Source: Tenuifilum thalassicum (GTDB lineage Bacteria > Bacteroidota > Bacteroidia > Bacteroidales > Tenuifilaceae). From it: a stretch of 64,000 nucleotides of DNA. The notes beneath the pieces are model-generated. The model worked only from the letters and a program-made list of their open reading frames with translations. It made no database searches and was not told the origin of the DNA. Location: contig NZ_CP041345.1 in NCBI RefSeq assembly GCF_013265555.1, positions 1,534,581-1,598,580 of the forward strand, written 5' to 3'. Position 1 is the stretch's first letter. Each line of letters opens with the position of its first letter. The position numbers and the translations under genes were made by a program. This document shows positions 15,970 through 25,346 of the stretch, one piece after another.

Positions 15970-17082
15970 ATGACAAACAGCAGTTTTAAAAATTTTATTT
16001 CGAAGGAGTTTAAGCATATTTTCCGAGATATACGCACACTACTTATAGTTCTGGTGATGCCCGTTATTCAGCTACTAATATTCGGTTTTGTTATTTCGAG
16101 TGAGATAAAAAATGCCGATTATGCAGTACTGGATTATTCACGCGATTACTTTTCTAAACAGATGGTCAACCGTATTTCATCATCGGGATATTTTAATTTT
16201 AAAGGATATATCGACAATCAGAATGATATTGAAGAGGTTTTTAAAAATGGTGATGTAAAACTTGTTTTGGTTATTGCCGACAACTTTTCAAGAACTCTTC
16301 AGAATAGTCATTATGCCGATTATCAAATAGTTACCGATGCTTCCGACCCAAACACCGCAAGTATTCTTGCTGGTTATGCCCAATCCATTATCAATACATA
16401 TGTGGCCGATTACTTTGGTAGCCAAACCGATATGAAGAGAATTGATGTTCAGAATCGGATGTTTTATAACGAAGAGATGAACTCTGCATTTATGTTTGTG
16501 CCAGGAACCATGGTGCTGATTCTGATGCTCGTTACTGCAATGATGACATCAATCTCAATTACAAGGGAGAAGGAACTTGGCACCATGGAAATTCTACTGG
16601 TTTCGCCTTTAAAACCTTGGCAAATAATAGTTGGAAAGGTTATTCCCTATATAACCATTGCGTTCACCAATGTTTTGGTAATCATTCTAATGGGCTATAC
16701 TGTTTTTGGCTTACCCTTACGAGGAAACCTTATTCTACTACTTTCAGTGAGCTCCCTGTTTATTTTGTTGGCCTTATCGCTAGGTATTTTAATATCAACA
16801 TTAGCAAAGAGCCAATCCGTTGCCATGTTCATGTCGTTGTTTGCGCTGATGCTTCCAACCATTCTACTATCTGGTTTCATTTTTCCAATTGAAAATATGC
16901 CAAAGCTCTTACAGTGGCTTAGCCTAATCATGCCTCCACGTTGGTTTTTATCGGCATTAAAAACGATAATGATTAAAGGGCAGGGCTTACAATACATTAC
17001 CAAAGAGGTTTTAGTAATGCTGGCTATGACTGCTTTCTTTATTACGCTTAGTATTAAAAAATTTAAGGTTCGTTTAGAATAA
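15970..17082 (+). CDS. ABC-2 type permease (1)
   Basis: The topology is typical of ABC2_membrane_3 / YbhS-YhhJ permeases: one N-terminal transmembrane helix (TLLIVLVMPVIQLLIFGFVI), a large periplasmic domain (residues ~45-175), then five helices, with the conserved SITREKELGTMEILLVSPLKPWQIIVGK segment after the second helix. It forms the membrane pore together with the next gene product. The substrate is unknown; drugs, lipids or peptides are all possible. Confidence 0.9.
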   Translation: MTNSSFKNFISKEFKHIFRDIRTLLIVLVMPVIQLLIFGFVISSEIKNADYAVLDYSRDYFSKQMVNRISSSGYFNFKGYIDNQNDIEEVFKNGDVKLVLVIADNFSRTLQNSHYADYQIVTDASDPNTASILAGYAQSIINTYVADYFGSQTDMKRIDVQNRMFYNEEMNSAFMFVPGTMVLILMLVTAMMTSISITREKELGTMEILLVSPLKPWQIIVGKVIPYITIAFTNVLVIILMGYTVFGLPLRGNLILLLSVSSLFILLALSLGILISTLAKSQSVAMFMSLFALMLPTILLSGFIFPIENMPKLLQWLSLIMPPRWFLSALKTIMIKGQGLQYITKEVLVMLAMTAFFITLSIKKFKVRLE

Positions 17083-17089
17083 TAAGGCT

Positions 17090-18193
17090 ATGAGAAAGAT
17101 AATCATACTATTGCAAAAGGAATTTATTCAGATTTTCAGGAACAAAACCATACTGCCAATCATATTTGTACTTCCTATTGTGCAGCTCTTAATACTTGCC
17201 AATGCTGCAACTCAGGAGATGAAAAACATCAAGCTGGCGATTGTGGATTACGACAACTCATCGGAATCGCGTTCGTTAGTAAACTTGTTTGATTATTCAA
17301 ACTTTTACACCATAGTTCCAACTGAGAGTGCTACAAAAAAGGCAATACAGCTAATCGATTTGGGCAAAGCCGATGCTGCATTGATAATACCCAATAGCTT
17401 TGGGGAAAAGCTTAAAAAGGGCGTTAAGGTTGATGTTCAGCTATTGCTTAATGGTATAAATATCACTTCGGCCTCTTTAACCCAAAAATATACGGTTGGT
17501 ATTGTTAAGAAATTCTCTAATCAAATAAGTTTAAGCTTCTCAAACGTTCCAGCGGTATCGCAAAGTGTTAGGCATTGGTATAATCCTGAGTTGAACTATA
17601 AGCTCTATATGGTGCCTGGCATCCTTGTGGTGTTGGTTACAATTGTTGGCATGTTTCTTACTGCAATTAACATTGTGCGAGAGAAGGAGCTTGGAACAAT
17701 TGAGCAAGTTAATGTAACACCAATTAAACCATACCAATTTATCATTGGAAAGCTGCTGCCATTTTGGATTATTGCGCTTTTTGAATTGATGATTGGTTTG
17801 CTAATCGCTAAGCTGGTGTTCAATCTAAGCATAGTTGGAAGTATTCCGTTACTTTTTGGCTTTGCAGCCATCTACCTTTTAGTAGCTTTAGGCTTAGGCT
17901 TAATACTATCTACCTCGGCATCAAATCAGCAACAGGTAATGTTTATGGCCTTCTTTTTCATGATTGTATTTCTGATGCTTAGTGGATTGTTTACCCCGGT
18001 TGAAAGTATGCCTAAATGGGCAATTATTTTCAATAAAATAAATCCTCTTTACTATTTTATGAAGGTAAACCGTATGCTTATACTTAAAGGCTCAAGTTTC
18101 AGCCATTTGTGGGATAGCTTTTTGGCAATATCTGTTATGGCTGTTGTAGTTCTTAGCTTCGCAATACTCAGGTACAATAAAAAATCGGCATAA
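17090..18193 (+). CDS. ABC-2 type permease (2)
   Basis: This paralogue of the preceding permease has the same layout: N-terminal helix, periplasmic domain of about 130 residues, then five helices with VREKELGTIEQVNVTPIKPYQFIIGK. It starts 7 nt after its partner and is the last gene of the tetR operon. Two distinct permeases and two distinct ATPases imply a fully heterotetrameric exporter. Confidence 0.9.
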   Translation: MRKIIILLQKEFIQIFRNKTILPIIFVLPIVQLLILANAATQEMKNIKLAIVDYDNSSESRSLVNLFDYSNFYTIVPTESATKKAIQLIDLGKADAALIIPNSFGEKLKKGVKVDVQLLLNGINITSASLTQKYTVGIVKKFSNQISLSFSNVPAVSQSVRHWYNPELNYKLYMVPGILVVLVTIVGMFLTAINIVREKELGTIEQVNVTPIKPYQFIIGKLLPFWIIALFELMIGLLIAKLVFNLSIVGSIPLLFGFAAIYLLVALGLGLILSTSASNQQQVMFMAFFFMIVFLMLSGLFTPVESMPKWAIIFNKINPLYYFMKVNRMLILKGSSFSHLWDSFLAISVMAVVVLSFAILRYNKKSA

Positions 18194-18236
18194 TTTTATT
18201 ATTTGTAACTTTACGCATCAACCAAAAGCAAATGGC

Positions 18237-19259
18237 GTGAAAGTTCTGCTAAAGATTCTTTTATTGATATATGCTGCTCTTACCATTACTTGCAAGTTAA
18301 GCGGACAAAATCTTTTTGATGATAGCACAATTCTTAACTTGGAGCTCAAGTATGAAATTGAACAGGTTCATGCAGATGTTGGTATTGACCCCTCATATCA
18401 CGATGGTGAAATAGCTTATCTGAACGAATATGGTGCAAAAGTATCTTTCCCTGTAAAGGTTAAAACGCGTGGCATTTTTCGTAAAAAGCCTTCAAATTGC
18501 TCTCAACCACCTTTAATGTTGAAGTTTAAAAGTGGTGATACAAATTATACAATTTTTGAGGGAATCGATAAGCTTAAACTGGTTGTACCTTGCAAAGAAA
18601 AATATAAGTATCAAAACCTTATACTTAGGGAGTATCTAGTTTATAAGCTCTACCAAATTATATCGCCGTATGCCTACAAGGTTCGACTTTTAAACTTGAA
18701 AATGGTTGATGCCAATTCATATGATTCAAGTTTATCTTATGCTTTTCTTATTGAACCTACTGCGTTACTAGCCAAACGTTTAGGTGGTACAGTGCTGGAA
18801 AGGAAAAATTATCATCCAAATGCATGTAATAGGAAGGCTTATAACAAGATGGCTGTTTTTCAGTACATGATTGGGCATACCGACTGGTCAATTAAGGCGC
18901 TTCACAACATTAAGCTTATTGAATTAGAGCCTTATGCGCCACCTATTCCCATTCCCTTTGATTTTGACTTTTCGGGATTTGTTAACGCACCATATGCGCT
19001 ACCGGCTGAACATTTACCAATAAATTCAGTTAAGGAGAGACATTTCAACGGTTATTGCCGTCCGGCAAATGAATATATCGATGTCTTTAATTTGTTTATT
19101 GCAAAAAGGGATACAATACGAAATACCATTTCAACGTTTACATATTTACCAGAAAAAGAAAGGAAAATACTCATAAAATATATCGATGAATATTATGATG
19201 TTATTTTATCAGATACAAAACGAAAATCTAAAATACTGTCAAAATGTAGAACCGATTAG
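18237..19259 (+). CDS. Exported protein, CotH-like features, function unknown
   Basis: A GTG start is followed by a signal peptide (LLKILLLIYAALTITCKLSG). The body contains LKLVVPCKEKYKYQNLILREYLVYKLY, and later HTDWSIKALHNIKL and PFDFDFSGF. This pattern (a framework basic region, then an HN...DFD segment) recalls the atypical-kinase fold of CotH-like proteins, but the similarity is weak and I would not assign activity. No in-frame ATG lies near the N-terminus, so GTG is the best start. It lies 43 nt after the efflux operon and may be cotranscribed or separate. Confidence 0.6.
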   Translation: MKVLLKILLLIYAALTITCKLSGQNLFDDSTILNLELKYEIEQVHADVGIDPSYHDGEIAYLNEYGAKVSFPVKVKTRGIFRKKPSNCSQPPLMLKFKSGDTNYTIFEGIDKLKLVVPCKEKYKYQNLILREYLVYKLYQIISPYAYKVRLLNLKMVDANSYDSSLSYAFLIEPTALLAKRLGGTVLERKNYHPNACNRKAYNKMAVFQYMIGHTDWSIKALHNIKLIELEPYAPPIPIPFDFDFSGFVNAPYALPAEHLPINSVKERHFNGYCRPANEYIDVFNLFIAKRDTIRNTISTFTYLPEKERKILIKYIDEYYDVILSDTKRKSKILSKCRTD

Positions 19260-19345
19260 CAATTATTTCGTAATATTTTGAAATATTTTTACTTAATTTG
19301 TTAATTGAATCAAGTTGCATACGATATAGAAATGATTTGGTTGGT

Positions 19346-21058
19346 ATGTCAAAAAAACAGGTAGTAAACTATTTTATAGGTGGATTTTTAGTTCTAACGT
19401 TACTTTTTGCATTAAACACGGTAAAAGCGCAAAATGGGCTAACTGTTTCTGCCAGATTAATTGTAAAAAAAGGCAATCTTGATGGTGCCAAAGTTACGGT
19501 TACTGAAAAAGGAAACGTTTTACAAACCTTAACTGCTGGCAGGAGAGGTATTTTTGAATTTATGCTTGGCTACGATTCTGAGTATATTATAATCTTCGAA
19601 AAACCAAATTATATTACCAAGAAGATTTTAATTGATACCCATGTGCCCGATAACTTTAAGAGAGAAGTTGAAAGGGTTACTGGTTTTGATGTAGTTCTTG
19701 AGAAGCAAAGCGAAGATGCAATTAAGGTTTATGAGAATCCTGTTGCTAAAATTATGTATGCCCGCGATATCAGAGACTTTGCATATGATACGGATTATAG
19801 GTTGAAGGTGCTTAAAGAAATTGAAGAGCAAAATAAAAAGCTAGCCGAAGAGAAGAAACGGAAGGAGATAGAAGAACGAGAGCGTAAGAAAGAAGAGGAA
19901 AGGCAGAGACTTTTAGCCGAAGCCCAAAAGCGTAAGGCAGAAGAGGAAGCTAAGCGTAAAGAGGCAGAAGAAAGACAAAGGATAAAAGAGGAGCAGCTTA
20001 AAAAAGAGGCAGAAGCAAGACGTCTGGCAGAGGAAAAGGCAAGACTGGAAAGACAAAAAAAACTGGAAGAGCAGAAAAGAAAAGCCGAAGAGGAAGCTCG
20101 AAAAAAAGCAGAAGAAGAAGCTCGTCGTAAGGAAGAGTTAAGAAAGCAGGAGGAGGAACGTTTACGCAAGGAGCAGGAGAGAATTCGCCAAGAGGAAGAG
20201 GCTAAGCGGAAAGCTGCCGAAGAGGCTAAGCGGAAAGAGGAAGAGCGTTTACGTAAAGAAGCAGAACAAAGACGTTTAGAGGAAGAAAAGAGAAAGTTAG
20301 AAGAACAAAAGCGTCTAGAGGAAGAACGTAAAAAGGCTGAAGAGGAGGCAAGGAAAAAAGCCGAAGAGGAGGCTCGTCGTAAGGAAGAGCTAAGAAAACA
20401 GGAAGAAGAACGTTTACGTAAGGAACAGGAAAGAATACGTCAAGAAGAGGAGGCAAAACGTAAAGCTGAAGAGGAAGCCCGCAGGCTTGAGGAAGAAAGA
20501 ATACGTAAAGAGGCCGAAGCTCAACGTTTAGCCGAAGAGGCTAAACGTAAGGCCGAAGAGGAGGCTCGATTAAAGGAACTTGAACGATTAAGAAAAGAAG
20601 CTGAGGCCAAACGGTTAGCAGATGAAAGGCGTAAAGAGGAACTAAGAAGAATTGAAGAGGAAAAAGCTCGTAAAGAAGTAGAACGATTAAAACGAGAAGA
20701 GGAAGAGCGGATTAAAAGGGAGCAGGAAAGGAAACTGTTGCTCGAAGAGCAAAAAAAACGCGATGCTCAGTTACGCCTTAAACTTGTTGCCGAAAAGATG
20801 AGCGCAACCATAGGTAAGGAGGATGCCGACCAAGTTGTTACGCTCCTTGCTCCAGAAGATATTGCTAAACGGTATACCCGGGAACGCACCGATGAGGTAA
20901 TTCGTTTACCACGAATCATTATTACAAGAACCGTTTTCAATAGAAATAATAAGATTACATTTTACACTCGTATCGATCATGAATATGGTAGGGTTTACTA
21001 CCTTAAGGATGGCTATTTCATATCAAAAGAGCAATATCTTGCAGAAACTAAAAAGTAG
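19346..21058 (+). CDS. Envelope protein with very long charged helix (570 aa)
   Basis: The start is ATG 19346 (MSKKQVVNYF), placing a signal peptide/anchor (FLVLTLLFALNTVKAQ) first; the longer TTG frame adds only an unlikely tail. Residues ~30-120 look like a carboxypeptidase-regulatory, Ig-like fold. Residues ~150-490 are an almost uninterrupted Glu/Lys/Arg/Ala helix resembling TolA or single-alpha-helix proteins. A short globular C-terminus (IIITRTVFNRN, YYLKDGYFISKEQY) ends it. Two near-identical blocks of about 42 residues lie within the helix. A periplasm-spanning spacer or scaffold is likely; the partner is unknown. Confidence 0.75.
   Translation: MSKKQVVNYFIGGFLVLTLLFALNTVKAQNGLTVSARLIVKKGNLDGAKVTVTEKGNVLQTLTAGRRGIFEFMLGYDSEYIIIFEKPNYITKKILIDTHVPDNFKREVERVTGFDVVLEKQSEDAIKVYENPVAKIMYARDIRDFAYDTDYRLKVLKEIEEQNKKLAEEKKRKEIEERERKKEEERQRLLAEAQKRKAEEEAKRKEAEERQRIKEEQLKKEAEARRLAEEKARLERQKKLEEQKRKAEEEARKKAEEEARRKEELRKQEEERLRKEQERIRQEEEAKRKAAEEAKRKEEERLRKEAEQRRLEEEKRKLEEQKRLEEERKKAEEEARKKAEEEARRKEELRKQEEERLRKEQERIRQEEEAKRKAEEEARRLEEERIRKEAEAQRLAEEAKRKAEEEARLKELERLRKEAEAKRLADERRKEELRRIEEEKARKEVERLKREEEERIKREQERKLLLEEQKKRDAQLRLKLVAEKMSATIGKEDADQVVTLLAPEDIAKRYTRERTDEVIRLPRIIITRTVFNRNNKITFYTRIDHEYGRVYYLKDGYFISKEQYLAETKK
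20090..20475 (+). repeat. Internal coding duplication in long-helix gene
   Basis: The block encoding ARKKAEEEARRKEELRKQEE and the following RLRKEQERIRQEEEAKRKA occurs twice, near 20098-20215 and 20349-20466. Codons differ at many silent sites, so the duplication is not recent and the helix length may change by unequal recombination. Confidence 0.7.
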
Positions 21059-21064
21059 CAAACA

Positions 21065-23113
21065 ATGAAAGAGTTTGTTACTGCTTGCCCTCGAAATTGC
21101 TATAGCACTTGCAGTCTTGTTGTTCAAGTAGATAATGGTAGAATTACTGCAATAAAACCAATGCCATTAAATAGGGCAACCCCATTTAATGGATGTGTTA
21201 AAGGCCAAAGCTATGTAGAGCGTGCCCATTCACCTGATAGAATAATTTATCCGCATAAAAAGGTTAATGGACGCTTTAAGCGTATCTCATGGGACGAAGC
21301 CCTAAGCATTATTGCTGAAAAATTAAGTTTTATAAAAGAGAAGTACGGTCAACAGGCTGTATTGTTTTACTCGGCAAGTGGCATGTCGGGCTTGCTTAAC
21401 GATTTTAGTTTGAAGTTTTGGCGTGATGTTTACGGGGGGGCAACAACTGTTTATGGAAATCTTTGCTGGCCAGCCGGACTCGAAGCAACAAGGCTAACTT
21501 TAGGTGAAAATAAGCATAATGTTCCTTGGGATTTAGAGAATGCCAAGCTTATTGTCCTTTGGGGCAAAAACCCGGCCGAAAGCAATGTGCATGAAATGGT
21601 GCCCATTAACAACGCTTTGGATAATGGTGCAAAACTTGTTGTAATAGACCCTCGCAGAACGCAGTCAACGCAACGAGCTTCCCTTTTAGTACAACCATTT
21701 CCATCTACCGATGCTGCCATTGCTCTTGCTGTTTCAAATATCATAATCCAAAACAATTGGGTTGATTATGATTTTATTAAGCAATATGTACTTGGTTACG
21801 AAGAATTCAAAGAGCATGTTAAGCAATATACATCTCAGTGGGCTTCTGAAATTTCTGGTGTGCCTGTTGATTTAATTGAGAAGTTAGCATGGTATGTTGG
21901 GAATATCAAACCAATGACTATTATTCCTGGTTATGGGATGCAGCGTTACACAAATGGCGGTCAAACTACAAGAGCAATTCTTGCACTAAACATTCTTACC
22001 GGTAATATTGGTAAGCCTGGTGCTTGCTGGCACTATGCTAATCTTCAGAGCTATGTTTTTGACGATGTTTTAGAGCCACTTTCCTATTATCCACCCGAAA
22101 AACCAGACGGGAAAATAAGGCGTACAATTTCAACCGCCCGCTTAGGTCAGGATATGTTGGCCACAAAGAACCCAGAACTAAAGATGATTTGGGTTGAACG
22201 CGGTAATCCCTTAACTCAGAATCCTAATACTTCTAGGGTTTTAGAAGCATTCCGAAAGCTTGATTTCCGTGTGGTTGTTGAACAGTTTTTTACCGATACA
22301 GCCTTAGAGGCTGATATTATTTTACCTGCAAAGAACATGTTTGAACAATCCGATATTATTGGCTCATATTGGAATCCGTATGTTCAGCTTAAGCAAAAAA
22401 TTCTAGAGCCCGCAGGTGAGGTTAAGCCCGAAACGGAGATTTATTGGTGCCTAGCACAAAAGATGGGGTTTGATAAAACTTTTCTAGAAGATGTTTTACT
22501 CCCCCCTGGTGATGAGCATGTTGATAGGTTTCTTGAAAGCAAGCTAAACAAGTTTAATTTATCGTTGGAGCAGCTTAAGAGAGGTCCCGTTCTTGCACCA
22601 GGATTACAGGAGATAGCCTTTTCCGATTTTAGGTTTTCTACACCATCTGGAAAAATTGAACTTCTTTCTAATCAGATGTCCGAACTGTGGGACGAAAGCC
22701 CATTACCTGTTTACAAACCTGCAGTTGAACTTTTTGAAGACAAATCGCCCTTTCCACTCTTTTTGATGTCGCCTAACACTAAGAATAGGATACATAGCCA
22801 GTTTAATAACTTAAAAATCATATCATTAATTAGTGGTGAACCTGTAGTGCAAATGAATCCTAACGATGCAGCTGAGCGTGGCATTAATGATGGCGATATG
22901 GTTGAAGTTTACAATCATAGGGGGGCTGTTTCTATTAAAGCACAACTTACCTATGAGGTGCGTAAAGGTTGTGTTGTAATTCCAAATGGCTGGTGGAGAA
23001 CACAAGGCGTTTCAGTAAATATGCTATCCGAAGGTAGAGAAACAGATATTGGACATGGCTCTGCATTTCATAACAATAGGGTAGAGGTTAGGCTTATAAA
23101 AAACAGTAAATGA
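21065..23113 (+). CDS. Molybdopterin-dependent oxidoreductase, catalytic subunit (DMSO reductase/CISM family)
   Basis: The protein has 682 residues. An N-terminal 4Fe-4S binding pattern (CPRNCYSTCSL...GCVKG) is followed by the molybdopterin domain (SWDEALSIIAEKL, LWGKNPAES, DPRRTQS, PGYGMQRYTNGG) and the C-terminal dinucleotide-binding domain (VQMNPNDAAERGINDGD, IPNGWWR). There is no twin-arginine signal, so it probably works on the cytoplasmic side. YGNLCWPAG may supply the metal ligand. Its stop overlaps the fused Fe-S/anchor gene by 4 nt. The electron acceptor (sulfoxide, polysulfide, thiosulfate and others) cannot be told from sequence. Confidence 0.88.
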   Translation: MKEFVTACPRNCYSTCSLVVQVDNGRITAIKPMPLNRATPFNGCVKGQSYVERAHSPDRIIYPHKKVNGRFKRISWDEALSIIAEKLSFIKEKYGQQAVLFYSASGMSGLLNDFSLKFWRDVYGGATTVYGNLCWPAGLEATRLTLGENKHNVPWDLENAKLIVLWGKNPAESNVHEMVPINNALDNGAKLVVIDPRRTQSTQRASLLVQPFPSTDAAIALAVSNIIIQNNWVDYDFIKQYVLGYEEFKEHVKQYTSQWASEISGVPVDLIEKLAWYVGNIKPMTIIPGYGMQRYTNGGQTTRAILALNILTGNIGKPGACWHYANLQSYVFDDVLEPLSYYPPEKPDGKIRRTISTARLGQDMLATKNPELKMIWVERGNPLTQNPNTSRVLEAFRKLDFRVVVEQFFTDTALEADIILPAKNMFEQSDIIGSYWNPYVQLKQKILEPAGEVKPETEIYWCLAQKMGFDKTFLEDVLLPPGDEHVDRFLESKLNKFNLSLEQLKRGPVLAPGLQEIAFSDFRFSTPSGKIELLSNQMSELWDESPLPVYKPAVELFEDKSPFPLFLMSPNTKNRIHSQFNNLKIISLISGEPVVQMNPNDAAERGINDGDMVEVYNHRGAVSIKAQLTYEVRKGCVVIPNGWWRTQGVSVNMLSEGRETDIGHGSAFHNNRVEVRLIKNSK

Positions 23114-24414
23114 CAGAAAAAGGATTCATATTTGATTACTCTAAGTGCGTTGGCTGCCATGCCTGTGTTGTTGCATGTTATAATCAAAATAACACTCAGC
23201 CTCCAATTATTTGGCGTAACATACACAAAGGTAATTCTATAAAAATCCCTTTAAAAGGCTTTATCAACCTCTCGCTAGCTTGTAATCATTGCATTGATGC
23301 ACCTTGCTTAGCAAATTGTCCAGCAATTGCATACTCAAAAGATTCAGAAACTGGTGCTATAATTCATAATCCATCAAAATGTATTGGATGTAAATACTGC
23401 ACTTGGGCTTGCCCCTATGATGCGCCAAAGTTTAATAAAAGTACTGGCGTTGTGGAAAAGTGTAATTTCTGTATCGATTTACAAAAAAAAGGGTTACAGC
23501 CTGCTTGCACAACGGCCTGTCCAACTGGTGCGTTAACCTTTGGCGAGGTTGATACTAGCGCTAACACCAATCAGCCCGGTTTTCCTGATGATAATACCTT
23601 GCCTCGAGTAAATCTTTTGGGCAATGAAGTATATAGCTGTATCCCCGATATGGATATAAATGCAGCTGGACAGGTAGATGATAAAATGATTTCTAATAAA
23701 AAAAGGTCAAAGATTAGGAGTGCTGATGAGATTCCTTTAATACTATTCACTCTTTTGTCATCTATTTTAACTGGTCTATTTGTATTCTTCTACAAACCTT
23801 CTGATACAAGCATTACAGGTAAATTCTTTTATGTTGGAGGATTAGCAGTTGCCGCTTTTGCTAGTACATTCCATTTGGGAAAACCGTTAAGAGCATACCG
23901 TTCGATTCTTAATATAAAATCTAGCTGGTTGAGTCGCGAAATCTTGTTATTTTCACTTTTTTCTTTATTTAGCACATTGTACCTATTAGTTGAGGCTAAG
24001 TTTCTCTTTTGGATATCAGCAGCTCTTGGTCTGGCCTTACTTTTTGCTATTGAAATGGTTTATAGATTAGCTATAAAAAGATTTACACCAAAAATTCATA
24101 GTTCAAACACCATTCTCACTGCGCTAACATTCTCTTCAATTTTTTTAAACTCGAATCTATTTGTAATCTTCATCTCATTAAAGTTAATGCTATATTTAGT
24201 AAGGAATGCCTATGCTAGCCATTTATCATTACGCAAACTGCTTCTTTCTTTTGTTCGATTTATTTCTTTAGCTATACCTTTATCGGTTGTGCTTTTTGAG
24301 TTTAAAGAAATTGATTTTTCGTTTCTTATTATTTTATTGATGGTAGGAGAAACAATTGACCGTTTTGCGTATTATGATGAGATAGACATAGTAGAACCTA
24401 CAGACTTTTTTTAA
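23110..24414 (+). CDS. Fused 4Fe-4S electron-transfer and membrane-anchor subunit (DmsB-DmsC-like)
   Basis: Residues ~1-180 are a DmsB/NrfC-type ferredoxin with four cysteine clusters: CVGCHACVVAC, CNHCIDAPCLANC, CIGCKYCTWACPYDAP and CNFC...CTTACPTGA. Residues ~210-430 contain about eight hydrophobic helices as in DmsC/NrfD quinol-oxidising anchors (ILFTLLSSILTGLFVFFY onward, with FHLGKPLRAYRSILNIKSSWLSREI). It passes electrons between the quinone pool and the catalytic subunit encoded immediately upstream. B and C subunits are normally separate genes, so the fusion is noteworthy. Confidence 0.88.
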   Translation: MTEKGFIFDYSKCVGCHACVVACYNQNNTQPPIIWRNIHKGNSIKIPLKGFINLSLACNHCIDAPCLANCPAIAYSKDSETGAIIHNPSKCIGCKYCTWACPYDAPKFNKSTGVVEKCNFCIDLQKKGLQPACTTACPTGALTFGEVDTSANTNQPGFPDDNTLPRVNLLGNEVYSCIPDMDINAAGQVDDKMISNKKRSKIRSADEIPLILFTLLSSILTGLFVFFYKPSDTSITGKFFYVGGLAVAAFASTFHLGKPLRAYRSILNIKSSWLSREILLFSLFSLFSTLYLLVEAKFLFWISAALGLALLFAIEMVYRLAIKRFTPKIHSSNTILTALTFSSIFLNSNLFVIFISLKLMLYLVRNAYASHLSLRKLLLSFVRFISLAIPLSVVLFEFKEIDFSFLIILLMVGETIDRFAYYDEIDIVEPTDFF

Positions 24415-24488
24415 CAAGAGGTTTGGATGCTTAGTGTTCCAAAACCAATAATTTGTCAAAAATAATTTTAATATACTCAGTTTGCTTC

Positions 24489-24519
24489 CTTGAATTTTTG
24501 AATAATTTATTTATATTTG
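24489..24519 (+). promoter_or_regulatory. Promoter of the SiaC-like operon
   Basis: CTTG (24489-24492), 19 nt, then TATATTTG (24512-24519) fits the Bacteroidota consensus with one mismatch in the upstream box. Transcription would start near 24526, 30 nt before the first start codon. Confidence 0.55.
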
Positions 24520-24555
24520 TTTAAATGTAGAAAGGTATTTAATAATAAGTAGTAT

Positions 24556-24948
24556 ATGGAAACATTAAACATAGCAGGTACAAACGAAACTCCTACTATT
24601 TTGTTTGATAAAGAAGCAAATGTTTTTGAAATCTCTGGGAAATCGTTACCTGAGGATGTAAAGGAGTTTTACAATCCTGTTTTGAGGTGGATGAAAACTT
24701 ATGCTGAGAATCCCAATCCTAAGACAACTATAAAGTTTAAGATGGAATACTTCAACACGGCCTCATCAAAAATGATTCTTGAACTTTTTGAGGTGCTTGA
24801 AGAGATGAGCAAGAATGGGAATGAGGTTGAAGTAGAATGGCATTACATGGAGGATGATGAGGATATGTATGATGCTGGAGTTGATTATGACGATATGCTT
24901 GATTTGAATTTTAAAATGATTAGCTATCAACACATCTCAACAAAATAA
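24556..24948 (+). CDS. DUF1987 / SiaC-family regulatory phosphoprotein (1)
   Basis: This 130-residue protein fits DUF1987: GKSLPEDVKEFYNPVLRW, then YFNTASSKM. Known SiaC proteins are cytosolic partners that bind a diguanylate cyclase or a kinase/phosphatase pair and are phosphorylated on a Thr in this motif; here the matching residue is T68. It is the first of three tandem paralogues, overlapping the next start by 1 nt. No SiaB-like kinase or SiaD-like cyclase gene is adjacent, so partners must be encoded elsewhere. Confidence 0.85.
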   Translation: METLNIAGTNETPTILFDKEANVFEISGKSLPEDVKEFYNPVLRWMKTYAENPNPKTTIKFKMEYFNTASSKMILELFEVLEEMSKNGNEVEVEWHYMEDDEDMYDAGVDYDDMLDLNFKMISYQHISTK

Positions 24949-25334
24949 TGGTAGATAAAATATACCTTGAACCGACATTGACAACACCGCGAGTTATTCT
25001 CGATAGAGAATCGGGTGTTTTCCTAATTCAAGGTAAATCGTTACCTGAGGATGTTAAGTCTTTTTATCATCCATTAATTATTTGGCTTGATAGTTACCAA
25101 GAAAATCCAAATCCTAAGACTGTATTTGAGTTTGATTTTGAATACTTTAATACGGCTTCTTCAAAAATGTTATTACATTTGATGAATCGTTTAAAGATGT
25201 TACACTCACAAGGATATGATGTTGAAATAATTTGGAGATACCCACAAAACGATGCAGAACTTGAGGAGGCTGGTGAAGAACTTGCCGAGATTATTAAAGT
25301 GCCATTTAAAATACTTGCAAAACCAGAACAATAA
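24948..25334 (+). CDS. DUF1987 / SiaC-family regulatory phosphoprotein (2)
   Basis: The second tandem paralogue has 128 residues, again with GKSLPEDVKSFYHPLIIW and YFNTASSKM; the presumed phosphorylated Thr is T69. It is clearly a duplicate of the first copy but differs across the N- and C-termini. Its start codon overlaps the previous stop, so translation is coupled. It probably forms part of a switching module related to c-di-GMP or a partner-swapping kinase, by analogy with SiaABCD. Confidence 0.85.
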   Translation: MVDKIYLEPTLTTPRVILDRESGVFLIQGKSLPEDVKSFYHPLIIWLDSYQENPNPKTVFEFDFEYFNTASSKMLLHLMNRLKMLHSQGYDVEIIWRYPQNDAELEEAGEELAEIIKVPFKILAKPEQ

Positions 25335-25346
25335 ATTAATACTAAA

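Noticed and set aside
19795..20456. Minus-strand Ser/Leu-rich open frames
   Set aside because: They are antisense to the charged-helix protein and are explained by its codon bias.
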